Notes: a model not told the origin generated them from the sequence alone. Positions 14,618 through 24,813 are shown, counted from the stretch's first letter. The stretch: DNA of 50,076 nt from Caldovatus sediminis (GCF_014644455.1 NZ_BMKS01000020.1:1-50076); one strand, 5' to 3'. Program-made: numbers and translations.

Positions 14618-16252
14618 ATGAAGCTTGGCACGGCGATCGCCGAGATCCTGAAGCGCGAGGGCGTGGAATGGATCGCCGGCTACCCGGTCAACCACATGCT
14701 GGAGCACGCGGCGGCGGCCGACATCCGGCCGATCATCGTGCGCCAGGAGCGGATCGGCCTGCACATGGCCGACGCGCAGTCGCGCATGACCTCCGGCCGC
14801 AAGCCCGGCGTGTTCGTGATGCAGCACGGCCCGGGCGCCGAGAACGCGATGGGCGGCGTGGCGCAGTGCTTCTCGGAAAGCGTGCCGGTGCTGGTGCTGC
14901 CGATGGGCTATCCGCGCCGCCTCGCCCATGTCGAGCCGAACTTCAACTCCGTCGCCTCGATGCGGAGCTTCACCAAGTCGGCCGAGCCGATCACGCTGGC
15001 GGCCGAGGTGCCGAACATCCTGCGCCGCGCCTTCGCGCGCATGCGCAACGGCCGCGGCGGGCCGTGCCTGGTCGAGATCCCGAACGACATGTGGAACGAG
15101 GAGGTGCCGGAGCCGCTCGACTACCGGCCGGTGCCGCTCGCCCGCTACGCGCCCGACCCGCAGGACGTGGCGCGCGCCGCGGCGATGCTCGCCGCGGCGA
15201 GGCGGCCGGTGATCTACGCCGGCACCGGCGTGCACTGGGCGCGCGCCTGGCCGCAGCTCCGCGCCCTGGCCGAGCTGCTGGCGGCGCCGGTGACGACGAG
15301 CCTCGGCGGCAAGTCGAGCTTCCCGGAGGACCATCCGCTCGCGCTCGGCTCGGGCGGGCTCGCGGTGCAGGCGACGGTGCCGCACTTCCTGAAGAACGCC
15401 GACCTGATCCTCGGCGTCGGCTGCAGCTTCAGCACGACGAATTTCGGCATCGCCATGCCGAAGGGGAAGCCGATCATCCAGGCGACGCTCGATCCCAACC
15501 ATCTCGGCAAGGACATCCCGATCGAGCTCGGCCTGGTGGGCGACGCGGCGCTGACGCTCGACATGCTGCTCGCCGAGCTGAAGGACCGGATCAGGGAGAG
15601 GCGCGACCCGTCGAAGGTCGCGGCGGAGATCCAGGCCGTGCGCGAGCCGTGGCTCGCGCAGTGGCGGGAGAAGCGCGACAGCGACGCGGCGCCGCTCAAT
15701 CCCTACCGCGTGCTGCGCGACCTGTGGAACACGGTGGACGTGGACAACACGATCATCACCCACGACGCCGGCTCGCCGCGCGACCAGCTCTCGCCCTTCT
15801 GGGTCAGCCGCACCCCGCTCTCCTACCTCGGCTGGGGCAAGACGACGCAGCTCGGCTACGGGCTCGGCCTCGCCATGGGGGCGAAGCTCGCGGCGCCGGA
15901 GAAGCTCTGCATCAACGTCTGGGGCGACGCGGCGATCGGCTTCACGGGGATGGACTTCGAGACGGCGGTGCGCGAGCGCATCCCGATCATGTCGGTCCTG
16001 CTCAACAACTTCTCCATGGCGATCGAGCTCAAGGTGATGCCGATCAGCACCGAGAAGTACCGCTCGACCGACATCTCCGGCGACTACGCGGCGATGGCGC
16101 GGGCCTTCGGCGGCCACGGCGAGCGCATCGAGCGGCCGGAGGACATCGTGCCGGCGATCCGGCGCGGCATCCGCAAGACCCAGGAGGGCGTGCCGGTACT
16201 CCTCGAGTTCATCACCTCGAAGGAGACGGAGGTCGCCCGGCCCGTCTGGTGA
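14618..16252 (+). CDS. Thiamine-diphosphate-dependent enzyme (second of pair)
   Basis: A 544-residue ThDP enzyme. The Pyr domain has VRQERIGLHMADAQSRM with the activating Glu near residue 43, and QHGPGAENAM. The PP domain has WGDAAIGFTGMDFETA followed by LLNNFSMAIE, the GDx...NN motif. It shares layout with the gene upstream but differs clearly in sequence, so it is an old paralogue. I chose ATG 14618 because GGGAGGGG precedes it at 7 bp and homologous starts begin with MKLGTAIAE; an ATG 18 codons earlier at 14564 adds only a Pro/Arg-rich leader. It is directly followed (12 bp) by the importer ATPase gene, suggesting that it acts on the imported substrate or a product of it. Confidence 0.85.
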   Translation: MKLGTAIAEILKREGVEWIAGYPVNHMLEHAAAADIRPIIVRQERIGLHMADAQSRMTSGRKPGVFVMQHGPGAENAMGGVAQCFSESVPVLVLPMGYPRRLAHVEPNFNSVASMRSFTKSAEPITLAAEVPNILRRAFARMRNGRGGPCLVEIPNDMWNEEVPEPLDYRPVPLARYAPDPQDVARAAAMLAAARRPVIYAGTGVHWARAWPQLRALAELLAAPVTTSLGGKSSFPEDHPLALGSGGLAVQATVPHFLKNADLILGVGCSFSTTNFGIAMPKGKPIIQATLDPNHLGKDIPIELGLVGDAALTLDMLLAELKDRIRERRDPSKVAAEIQAVREPWLAQWREKRDSDAAPLNPYRVLRDLWNTVDVDNTIITHDAGSPRDQLSPFWVSRTPLSYLGWGKTTQLGYGLGLAMGAKLAAPEKLCINVWGDAAIGFTGMDFETAVRERIPIMSVLLNNFSMAIELKVMPISTEKYRSTDISGDYAAMARAFGGHGERIERPEDIVPAIRRGIRKTQEGVPVLLEFITSKETEVARPVW

Positions 16253-16264
16253 GGAGCGAAGGCG

Positions 16265-17326
<1,062 letters not shown>

Positions 17327-17355
17327 CCCGATACCCGCTAGGGAGGAACGCAAGA

Positions 17356-18687
17356 ATGACCAACCGGTACACGCGCCGCACCGCGATCGGCCTCGGCGCC
17401 GGCGCTCTCGCCGCGGCGGCGCTCTCGCGCGAGGGCCTCGCCCAGGCGATCCCGCGCCAGGACGTCCAGGCGCCGCGGCTGCCGATCGAGAGCGGGGCGC
17501 AGCTCCGCGTCATCCGTCCGGCGCGCTTCGTCGAGCCGGACGAGGTGATCTTCCGCGAGAACGCGCAGAAATTCAGCCAGCAGTTCAACGTTCCGGTGCG
17601 GGTCGACTTCGTCGGCTGGGAGGACATCCGCCCGCAGACCGCGGTCACCGCCAACACCGGCACCGGCCCGGACGTGGTGCTCGGCTGGGCGGACGATCCG
17701 CACATCTACGCCGACAAGCTGATCGAGCTGTCGGACGTGGCGGAGTACCTGGGCCGGCGCTACGGCGGCTGGATGTTCCTGGCCGAGAAGTACGGCAAGC
17801 GCCACGCCACGAACAACTGGATCGGCATCCCCTTCGGCGGCACGACCGGGCCGATCGTCTATCGCATCTCCGCGGTGCGGGAGGCCGGCTTCCAGTCCAT
17901 TCCGGACGACCTCGGCGAATTCCTGCGGCTCTGCCAGGCGCTCAAGCGCCTCAACAAGCCGGCGGGCTTCGCGCTCGGCAACGCGGTGGGCGACGGCAAT
18001 GGCTTCGCCAACTGGATGACCTGGGCGCACGGCGCCTACTTGGTGGACGAGGAGGGCAAGATCGCGATCAACAGCCGCCAGACGCTGGACGCGCTGAACT
18101 ACGTCAAGGAGCTGTATCAGACCTTCGTGCCTGGCACGCTCTCCTGGCTCGACCCGTCGAACAACCGGGCCTACGCGGCGCAGGAGTGCTGGCTGACGGC
18201 GAACGGCATCTCGCTCTACTACGCCCTCAAGAACGACCCGAACACGCGGGCGATCGCCGAGGACACCGACCACGCGCCGCTGCCGAAGGGCCGGGTGGAC
18301 CAGCCGCCGCAGTCGGCGACGATCCTCAATGCCATGGTGTTCCGCCACACGCGCTTCCCGAACGCCGCCAAGGCGTTCATCCAGTTCATGATGGAGTCCG
18401 AGCAGTACGATCCCTGGCTGACCGGCTGCCTCGGCTATTGGTCGCACTCGCTCAGGAACTACAGCCGGAGCGCCGTGTGGGATTCCGATCCGAAGCTCGG
18501 CCCCTACCGGAACGGCATGAACCACCCGTTCTGGAGCGGCTACAAGGGACCGATCACTGCGGCGTCCGGCACCGTGAACTCCGAGTACATCATGGTGCAG
18601 ATGTACGCCTCCGTCGCCTCCGGCCAGGCCACGCCCGAGCAGGCGGTGCGCGAGGCCGAGCGCCGCGCCCGCCGGATCTACCGCTGA
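17356..18687 (+). CDS. Carbohydrate-type ABC importer substrate-binding protein with Tat signal
   Basis: A 443-residue periplasmic receptor of the family-1 (sugar) solute-binding type. The N-terminus TNRYTRRTAIGLGAGALAAA carries a twin-arginine motif followed by a hydrophobic stretch, so export is probably by Tat in folded form; the receptor of the second importer in this window looks Sec-exported instead. The body has the typical FVGWEDIRPQTAVTANTGTGPDVVLGW block and a large hinge-bending fold. ATG 17356 has GGGAGGAA 9 bp upstream. A strong hairpin separates it from the permease genes. The ligand is unknown; context with an enolase-superfamily enzyme and ThDP enzymes suggests a sugar acid or polyol. 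Confidence 0.87.
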   Translation: MTNRYTRRTAIGLGAGALAAAALSREGLAQAIPRQDVQAPRLPIESGAQLRVIRPARFVEPDEVIFRENAQKFSQQFNVPVRVDFVGWEDIRPQTAVTANTGTGPDVVLGWADDPHIYADKLIELSDVAEYLGRRYGGWMFLAEKYGKRHATNNWIGIPFGGTTGPIVYRISAVREAGFQSIPDDLGEFLRLCQALKRLNKPAGFALGNAVGDGNGFANWMTWAHGAYLVDEEGKIAINSRQTLDALNYVKELYQTFVPGTLSWLDPSNNRAYAAQECWLTANGISLYYALKNDPNTRAIAEDTDHAPLPKGRVDQPPQSATILNAMVFRHTRFPNAAKAFIQFMMESEQYDPWLTGCLGYWSHSLRNYSRSAVWDSDPKLGPYRNGMNHPFWSGYKGPITAASGTVNSEYIMVQMYASVASGQATPEQAVREAERRARRIYR

Positions 18688-18697
18688 GCGAGCAGGA

Positions 18698-18720
18698 CGG
18701 GGCGCGCCCGGCGCGCCCCG
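18698..18720 (+). terminator. Intra-operon hairpin between receptor and permease genes
   Basis: A perfect 10-bp GC stem (18698-18707 with 18711-18720) with a CCG loop, 10 bp after the receptor stop and 19 bp before the first permease start. In several importer operons a hairpin at this place stabilises or partly terminates the message, giving more receptor than permease; that role is inferred here. Confidence 0.6.
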
Positions 18721-18739
18721 CCCCCGCAGGGAGGACGCG

Positions 18740-19696
18740 ATGTCCGTCACCGCCGCGCCGAGCTGGTCGCGCGCCCGCCAGGAACCGGGCTGGCTGGCGC
18801 GGGTCTTCGACTCGAAGCCCTTCCTGATCGTCGCCTGCCTGTTTCCGGCGGTCGGGCTGCTGATGGTGTTCCTCACCTACCCGCTCGGCCTCGGCATCTG
18901 GCTCGCCTTCACCGACACCAGGATCGGCCGGAGCGGGCAGTGGGTCGGGCTCGAGAACTTCGAGTACCTGATGGGGGACCCGACCTTCTGGACGGCGGTG
19001 TTCTACAGCGTGTTCTACACGGCGGTGGCGACGGTGGGAAAATTCGCCCTCGGCCTCTGGCTGGCGCTGCTGCTCAACAACCATCTGCCGTTCAAGAGCC
19101 TGATCCGGGCGATCATCCTGCTGCCCTGGATCGTGCCGACGGTGCTCTCCGCGATCGCGTTCTGGTGGATCTACGACCCCCAGTTCTCGATCATCTCCTA
19201 CGTCTTCGTGGACGTGCTCGGGCTGCGGGACCGCTACTTCGACTTCCTCGGCTCGGCCTGGCCGGCGCGGTTCTCGCTGATCGCGGCGAACATCTGGCGC
19301 GGCATCCCCTTCGTCGCGATCTGCCTGCTGGCGGGTCTGCAGACCATCTCGCCCTCGCTCTACGAGGCGGCGCTGCTCGACGGCGCGACGCCCTGGCAGC
19401 GCTTCACGCGCATCACCGTGCCGCTGCTGATGCCGATCCTCGCGATCGTGATGACCTTCTCGATCATCTTCACCTTCACCGACTTCCAGCTCGTCTACGC
19501 GATCACCCGCGGGGGGCCGGTGAACTCGACGCACCTCATGGCCACCCTCGCCTTCCAGCGCGGCATCGCCGGGCAGGAGCTGGCCGAGGGTGCGGCGATC
19601 GCGGTGGCGATGATCCCGTTCCTCGTCTTCGCGACGCTGTTCAGCTACTTCGCGCTGGCGCGGCGGAAGTGGCAGCAGGGAGAGAGCAATGACTGA
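18740..19696 (+). CDS. Sugar-type ABC importer permease (UgpA/MalF-like)
   Basis: A 318-residue inner-membrane permease with six predicted helices, beginning near residue 28 (FLIVACLFPAVGLLMVFLTY). The ATPase-coupling EAA loop is YEAALLDGATPWQRFTRITVPLLMP (near residues 212-236, shown in part), with the conserved Gly of the EAAxxxGA pattern. It pairs with the next permease to form the channel. ATG 18740 has GGGAGGA upstream. The stop overlaps the next gene by 8 bp. Membership of the MalFG-type permease family is secure; the substrate is not. Confidence 0.9.
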   Translation: MSVTAAPSWSRARQEPGWLARVFDSKPFLIVACLFPAVGLLMVFLTYPLGLGIWLAFTDTRIGRSGQWVGLENFEYLMGDPTFWTAVFYSVFYTAVATVGKFALGLWLALLLNNHLPFKSLIRAIILLPWIVPTVLSAIAFWWIYDPQFSIISYVFVDVLGLRDRYFDFLGSAWPARFSLIAANIWRGIPFVAICLLAGLQTISPSLYEAALLDGATPWQRFTRITVPLLMPILAIVMTFSIIFTFTDFQLVYAITRGGPVNSTHLMATLAFQRGIAGQELAEGAAIAVAMIPFLVFATLFSYFALARRKWQQGESND

Positions 19697-20603
19697 CGCC
19701 CTCGCCGCCGCCTCGGGCGCCGACACCGCGCGCGCGCCCACCGTCGACAAGCCGGAGATGCTGAGCTGGGACAGCCGCGCGCGGCGCGTGGTGGTGCTCT
19801 ACCTGCCGCTCGCCGTCTTCGTCTTCGTCCTGCTCTTCCCCTTCTACTGGATGGCCATAACGGCGTTCAAGCCGAACGCCGAGCTTTACGACTACAAGAC
19901 CTACAACCCGTTCTGGATCCACTCGCCGACGCTCGACCACATCCGCAAGCTGCTGTTCGAGACGGCCTATCCGCGCTGGCTGCTGACGACGATGACGGTG
20001 GCGGTCTGCGCCACCGTCCTCTCGCTGTTCGCCAGCGTGCTCGCCGCCTACGCGGTGCAGCGGCTGCGCTTCCGCGGCAGCGCCTATGTGGGGCTCGCGA
20101 TCTACCTCGCCTACCTCGTGCCGCCCTCGATCCTGTTCATCCCGCTGGCGACGATGGTCTACCGGCTCGGCCTGTTCGACAGCCCGCTGGCGCTGATCCT
20201 CACCTACCCGACCTTCCTCATCCCCTTCTGCACCTGGCTGCTGATCGGCTACTTCAAGTCCATCCCCTACGAGCTCGAGGAGTGCGCGCTGATCGACGGC
20301 GCGACGCGGCTGCAGATCCTGCGGCGGATCACGCTGCCGCTCGCCGTCCCCGGGCTGATCTCGGCCGGCATCTTCTCCTTCACCCTGTCCTGGAACGAGT
20401 TCATCTACGCCCTCGCCTTCATCCAGAGCAGCGAGAACAAGACCGTGCCGGTCTCCATCCTGACCGAGCTGGTCTCGGGCGACGTGTACCAGTGGGGGGC
20501 GCTGATGGCGGGCTCGCTGCTGGGGTCGCTGCCGGTGGCGATCTTCTATTCCTTCTTTGTGGACTACTACGTCTCCTCCCTGACCGGGGCCGTGAAGGAG
20601 TGA
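19689..20603 (+). CDS. Sugar-type ABC importer permease (UgpE/MalG-like)
   Basis: The second membrane subunit, 304 residues with six predicted helices, the first near residues 36-54 (VLYLPLAVFVFVLLFPFYW). The coupling loop is YELEECALIDGATRLQILRR, the EAA motif of MalG-type proteins. It overlaps the preceding permease gene by 8 bp, so translation is coupled and stoichiometry is equal. The enolase-superfamily gene begins 7 bp after its stop, showing that the enzyme and the importer share a transcript. Confidence 0.9.
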   Translation: MTDALAAASGADTARAPTVDKPEMLSWDSRARRVVVLYLPLAVFVFVLLFPFYWMAITAFKPNAELYDYKTYNPFWIHSPTLDHIRKLLFETAYPRWLLTTMTVAVCATVLSLFASVLAAYAVQRLRFRGSAYVGLAIYLAYLVPPSILFIPLATMVYRLGLFDSPLALILTYPTFLIPFCTWLLIGYFKSIPYELEECALIDGATRLQILRRITLPLAVPGLISAGIFSFTLSWNEFIYALAFIQSSENKTVPVSILTELVSGDVYQWGALMAGSLLGSLPVAIFYSFFVDYYVSSLTGAVKE

Positions 20604-20610
20604 CGCGGGC

Positions 20611-21789
20611 ATGAGGATCGAGCGTCTCGAGATCCTGCGCTGCGACGCCGGCTGGCGCACCTTCTCCTTCCTGAAGACGGCGACTGCCGACGGCATCGTC
20701 GGCTGGTCGGAGTTCAACGAGAGCTTCGGCAGCCCCGGCCTCGCGCGCGTGATCGAGGAACTGGCGCCGGCCGTCGTCGGCATGGACCCGCGCGCCTCGG
20801 AGCTGATCGTCGCCAAGCTGCACGTGCTGACGCGCCAGTCGCGCGGCGGCGTCATCCAGCAGGCGATCGCGGCGATCGAGAACGCGGTGCTCGACGTCCG
20901 CGCCAAGGCGGCCGGGGTGCCGGTCTGCGCCCTGTTCGGCGGGCCGCTGCGCACGCGCATCCCGGTCTACTGGTCGCATTTCGGCACCTATCGCGTCGGC
21001 GGGCGGCGCGGGGCCGAGCTGCCGCGCATCCGCACGCTCGACGAACTCGCGAAACACGCGGCGGAGGTGAAGGCGCTCGGCTTCCGGGCGCTCAAGACCA
21101 ACATCCTGCGCATCGGGCCGGACGGCGCGCTCGGCCAGTTCGCGCCCGGCTTCGGGCGCCACGCCGGCTGGCCGGAGCTCAACTGGGACAACGCGCTGCT
21201 CGCCGAGATGCGCGCCCAGCTCGCCGCGATCCGCGAGGCGGTGGGGCCGGAGATGGGCATCCATCTCGACCTCAACTTCCACTTCAGGACCGAGGGCTTC
21301 ATCCGCATGGCCGAGGCCGTGGCGCCCTTCGGCCTGACCTGGCTCGAGATCGACACCCACGACCCCGGCGCGCTGGCAGACATCCGCCGCCGCGCCCCCT
21401 GCCCCGTCGCCTCCTGCGAGACGCTGCACGGCCGCCGCGACTTCCGCCCCTACTTCGAGGCGCAGGCGATGGACGTGCCGATCGTGGACGTGGTCTGGAA
21501 CGGCCTCGGGGAGAGCGTGAAGATCGCGGCGATGGCCGACGCCTACGAGCTGAACTGCGCGCCGCACAACTTCTACGGCCACCTCTCCTCCGCCATCTCG
21601 GCGCATTTCTGCGCCGCGATCCCCAACTTCCGCGTCATGGAGATCGACATCGACAGCGTCGCCTGGCGCGACGAGCTGGTCCTCGCGCCGCCGGTGATCG
21701 AGGACGGGGCGTTCGTGCTGCCCACCGCCCCGGGCTGGGGCGTCGAGCCCAACGAGGCGGCGATCCGCGCCCGCCCGCCGCAGGGTTGA
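20611..21789 (+). CDS. Enolase-superfamily enzyme (mandelate racemase / sugar-acid dehydratase-like)
   Basis: A 392-residue enzyme of the mandelate racemase/muconate lactonizing group, which abstract a proton alpha to a carboxylate. Three acidic Mg ligands can be seen at the ends of barrel strands: Asp in HLDLNFHF, Glu in WLEIDTH and Glu in SCETLHG. A probable general-base His lies in CAPHNFYGHLS with the partner Asp in VDVVWNGLG. A conserved Lys in ALKTN may be the opposing base. The gene closes the importer operon, so it probably acts on the imported compound, perhaps as a dehydratase giving a 2-keto-3-deoxy acid. Exact chemistry is inference; galactonate dehydratase is one possible relative. 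Confidence 0.85.
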   Translation: MRIERLEILRCDAGWRTFSFLKTATADGIVGWSEFNESFGSPGLARVIEELAPAVVGMDPRASELIVAKLHVLTRQSRGGVIQQAIAAIENAVLDVRAKAAGVPVCALFGGPLRTRIPVYWSHFGTYRVGGRRGAELPRIRTLDELAKHAAEVKALGFRALKTNILRIGPDGALGQFAPGFGRHAGWPELNWDNALLAEMRAQLAAIREAVGPEMGIHLDLNFHFRTEGFIRMAEAVAPFGLTWLEIDTHDPGALADIRRRAPCPVASCETLHGRRDFRPYFEAQAMDVPIVDVVWNGLGESVKIAAMADAYELNCAPHNFYGHLSSAISAHFCAAIPNFRVMEIDIDSVAWRDELVLAPPVIEDGAFVLPTAPGWGVEPNEAAIRARPPQG

Positions 21790-21814
21790 CCCCCCGCCTT
21801 CGCGGTGCCTAGGC
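21786..21814 (+). promoter_or_regulatory. Candidate promoter of the second importer operon
   Basis: TTGACC (21786-21791, overlapping the enolase-superfamily stop codon), 17-bp spacer, CTAGGC (21809-21814). The next start is 30 bp downstream with GGGGGG as ribosome site. It matches the hldE promoter in both -10 sequence and spacing and marks where a new transcript begins. Confidence 0.55.
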
Positions 21815-21844
21815 TCTGCCGGGACGTCTCCGGGGGGCTGTGCC

Positions 21845-22882
21845 ATGGGACGCTTTCGCCGTAGCCTCGCCGCGACCGCGATGGCGGCCGGGCTCCTCGC
21901 CGGCGCCGCCGCGACGACCGCGCGGTCGCAGGAACTCAACGTCGCGCTCTTCGGCGGCAGCTTCGCCGAGAACGTCCGCACCTGCGTCGCCGAGCCCTTC
22001 CAGCGCGCGACCGGCGCGCGGGTGAACTTCGTGCTCGGCAACTCCGTGCAGAACGCGGCGCGGTTGCGCGCGACGCGAGGGCGGCCGGACGTGGATATCG
22101 CCTACATGGACCTCCAGGTCGCGGTGCAGGCGAAGAACGAAGGCCTGCTCGACCAGGTGGATGCCGCGCGCCTGACCAATCTCCCCGACATCTATCCCTC
22201 CGCCGTGGATCCGGACCGCCGGTGGATCGGGTTCATGTATTCCTCGACCGCCATCGCCTACAATCCGCGCGAACTGCGCAACCCGCCGCAGGCCTGGGCG
22301 GACCTCTGGAGCCCGTCGCTGCGCGGCAAGCTCGCGATCGGCGACATCACCGCCACCTCGGGCCAGCACTTCCTGATCGCGGCGGCGCGCATCAACGGCG
22401 GCTCGGTCGAGAATGTCGAGCCGGGCTTCCGCGCCATCCGTGACCTGCGGCCGCACGTCGTCACGCTCTACACCCAGGCCGACCAGGTCGTGCAGCTGAT
22501 CGAGCGCGGCGACATCGCCGCCGCGGTCTGGTTCTCCGACCGCGTCGGCGCGGCGGCGCGCAGCGGCGTGCCGGTCGCCGTGGTGTTCCCGCGCGAGGGC
22601 GCGGTCGGCATCCTGCCCACCTTCTCCATTCCGATCGGCGCGCGCAGCAAGGCGCTGGCCGAGCAGTACATGGACCGCGCCCTCGGCGCCGAGGCGCAAC
22701 GCTGCTTCGCGGAGCGGCAATTCGCCGGCCCGACGAACCGGCGCGTGGAGCTCCCCGACGAGTTGGCGCGCCTCGTGCCCTACCGCGAATCGGTGGAGCG
22801 CATGTATTTCCCGCCGCCCGAGATCGTCGCGCGCAGCCTGCCGGCCTGGACCGAGCGCTGGAACCGCGAGATCGCGCGCTGA
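21845..22882 (+). CDS. Spermidine/putrescine-type ABC importer substrate-binding protein (PotD-like)
   Basis: A 345-residue periplasmic receptor with a Sec signal peptide (MGRFRRSLAATAMAAGLLAG..., cleavage probably after the SQ region near residue 30). The mature N-terminus LNVALFGGSFAENV and the internal IGFMYSSTAIAYNPREL and WADLWSPSLRGKLAI blocks are typical of PotD/ferric-type receptors of this cluster. A single Cys pair (Cys43 and Cys280 region) may form a disulphide. It is followed 7 bp later by its ATPase and then two permeases. The ligand could be a polyamine, an opine-like compound or iron; neither the sequence nor the neighbours decide it. Confidence 0.85.
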   Translation: MGRFRRSLAATAMAAGLLAGAAATTARSQELNVALFGGSFAENVRTCVAEPFQRATGARVNFVLGNSVQNAARLRATRGRPDVDIAYMDLQVAVQAKNEGLLDQVDAARLTNLPDIYPSAVDPDRRWIGFMYSSTAIAYNPRELRNPPQAWADLWSPSLRGKLAIGDITATSGQHFLIAAARINGGSVENVEPGFRAIRDLRPHVVTLYTQADQVVQLIERGDIAAAVWFSDRVGAAARSGVPVAVVFPREGAVGILPTFSIPIGARSKALAEQYMDRALGAEAQRCFAERQFAGPTNRRVELPDELARLVPYRESVERMYFPPPEIVARSLPAWTERWNREIAR

Positions 22883-22889
22883 TCCCGCC

Positions 22890-23963
22890 TTGGCGACCGT
22901 TTCGCTACGAGGCCTGACCAAGCGCTACGGCGCAGCCGTCGCGGTCGCCGGCGTGGATCTTGCGATCGCCGAAAGCGAGATGGTCGCGCTCGTCGGCCCG
23001 AGCGGCTGCGGCAAGACGACGGTCCTGCGCATGATTGCCGGTCTGATCGAGCCCGACGCCGGCCAGGTGCTGATCGGCGGCGCGGACGTCACGCGCGCGC
23101 CGGCGCACAAGCGCAACCTCGGCCTGGTGTTCCAGAGCTACGCACTGTTCCCGCACCTCAGCGTGTTCGAGAACGTCGCCTTCGGCCTGCGCCGCCGCCG
23201 CGTGCCGGAGGCGGAGATCGGGCGCCGGGTCTCGCAAGCGCTGGCGCTCGTGCGGCTCGAGGGGTTCGAGGGGCGTTTCCCGCGGCAGCTCTCCGGCGGC
23301 CAGCAGCAGCGCGTCGCGCTGGCCCGCGCCGTGGTGACGGAGCCGCGCGTGCTGCTCCTGGACGAGCCGCTGTCGAACCTCGACGCCGGCCTGCGCGACG
23401 CGATGCGGGTGGAGTTGCGCCGGCTGCAGCAGTCGCTCGGCATCACCACCATCTTCGTCACCCACGACCAGGAGGAGGCGCTGACCCTCGCCGACCGCGT
23501 CGCAGTGATGCGCGCCGGCCGCATCGAGCAGGTCGGCGCACCGCAGGAGGTGTACGAGCGGCCGGCCAACGCGTTCGTCGCCGGCTTCGTCGGCCGGACC
23601 AACCTGCTGGACGCGGTGGTGGTGGGGGCGGCCGACGCCCTCCTGCATCTCTCCGGCCCGGGCGGGGTGCCGCTGGTCGTGCGCGGTGCCGCTCCGCCCG
23701 GCGCACGTGTCCGGCTGGCGCTGCGGCACGAGAAGCTGCGCCTCGGTGACGCGCCCCCGGATGCGGCGAACGTCCACCTCGCCGAGGTCGCGCTGGCCGC
23801 ATTCGCCGGCGCGCAGTGTCAGTATCTGCTGCGCCTGCCGGGCGGGCTGGAGCTGCAGGCCGAGGCGCCGTCGAATGCCGTCTTCCCGCGAGGTGCGCAG
23901 GTCACCGCCTGGTGGACGGCCGACGACATGATCCTGTTGCCCGCAGAGACGGCCGATGCCTGA
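22890..23963 (+). CDS. potA: ABC importer ATPase, PotA type
   Basis: A 357-residue ATPase for the second importer. Walker A GPSGCGKTT at residues 36-44, signature LSGGQQQRVALARA near 134, Walker [12 protein letters not shown] near 154, and the switch His in FVTHDQEEAL; the C-terminal part (about 240-357) is a TOBE regulatory domain. The start is TTG at 22890, which gives the conserved MATVSLRGLTKRYG opening; the first internal ATG (Met31) would remove the first strand of the fold, so TTG is strongly preferred. It overlaps the next permease by 8 bp. Confidence 0.9.
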   Translation: MATVSLRGLTKRYGAAVAVAGVDLAIAESEMVALVGPSGCGKTTVLRMIAGLIEPDAGQVLIGGADVTRAPAHKRNLGLVFQSYALFPHLSVFENVAFGLRRRRVPEAEIGRRVSQALALVRLEGFEGRFPRQLSGGQQQRVALARAVVTEPRVLLLDEPLSNLDAGLRDAMRVELRRLQQSLGITTIFVTHDQEEALTLADRVAVMRAGRIEQVGAPQEVYERPANAFVAGFVGRTNLLDAVVVGAADALLHLSGPGGVPLVVRGAAPPGARVRLALRHEKLRLGDAPPDAANVHLAEVALAAFAGAQCQYLLRLPGGLELQAEAPSNAVFPRGAQVTAWWTADDMILLPAETADA

Positions 23964-24813
23964 GCGCCGCTGGGACCTGACCGGCCTCGGCCTGCTCTCG
24001 CCGCTGCTGCTGCTCCTCCTGTTCGCATTCCTGCTGCCGGTGGCAGCGCTGATCCCGACGAGCCTCCGCCCCTACGTCGCCGGCACCGGCGTCGGCGAGG
24101 GCCTGACCCTCGGGCACTACGCGAAGGCGCTGACCGACAGCTTCTACCTCGAGATCATCCTCCGCACCGTCGGGCTTGGTTTCGTCGTCACGCTGCTCAC
24201 GCTCGTCATCGGCTACCCGCTCGCCTACGTCCTCGCCCGCTCGACCTCGCGCTGGCGGCACTGGCTGACGCTGCTCGTGGTGTTCCCGCTGCTGCTCAAC
24301 CTGGTCGTGCGCACCTTCGGCTGGATCGCGCTGCTCGCGCGGCGGGGCCTCGTGAACCAGTGGCTGATCGGCCTTGGCCTCGCCGAGGAGCCGCTGCGGC
24401 TGATGTTCAACTTCACCGGCCTGCTGATCGGGCTGACCCACATCTTCCTGCCCTTCATGGTTTTGGTGCTCGTCGCCGTCATCCAGAACATCCCGCGCGA
24501 GGTGGAGGACGCGGCGCGCACCCTCGGCGCCGGCTTCTGGGCGGTGTTCGCACGGGTGACGCTTCCGCTCTCGGCGCCTGGGATCCTCTCCGGCTCGATC
24601 CTGGTCTTCGTGCTGACGATCAGCGCGCTGGTCACGCCGCGGCTGCTCGGCGGGCCGACCTACAAGGTGATGTCCACGCTGATCTACGAGCAGTTCCTCC
24701 AGCTCCTGAACTGGCCCGCCGGTTCGGCCATGGCGGTGGTGATGACGCTGATCGTGCTGGCGCTGATCCTGCTGGGGACGCGCCTCGCGCGACGGTGGGA
24801 GGCGCGGGCGTGA
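23956..24813 (+). CDS. potB: ABC importer permease (PotB-like)
   Basis: A 285-residue inner-membrane permease with six predicted helices; the first is an extreme leucine stretch (LLSPLLLLLLFAFLLPVAAL, residues about 14-33). The EAA coupling loop is PREVEDAARTLGAGFWAVFAR (in part), as in PotB. It is followed with a 4-bp GTGA overlap by the second permease. Substrate unknown. Confidence 0.9.
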   Translation: MPERRWDLTGLGLLSPLLLLLLFAFLLPVAALIPTSLRPYVAGTGVGEGLTLGHYAKALTDSFYLEIILRTVGLGFVVTLLTLVIGYPLAYVLARSTSRWRHWLTLLVVFPLLLNLVVRTFGWIALLARRGLVNQWLIGLGLAEEPLRLMFNFTGLLIGLTHIFLPFMVLVLVAVIQNIPREVEDAARTLGAGFWAVFARVTLPLSAPGILSGSILVFVLTISALVTPRLLGGPTYKVMSTLIYEQFLQLLNWPAGSAMAVVMTLIVLALILLGTRLARRWEARA

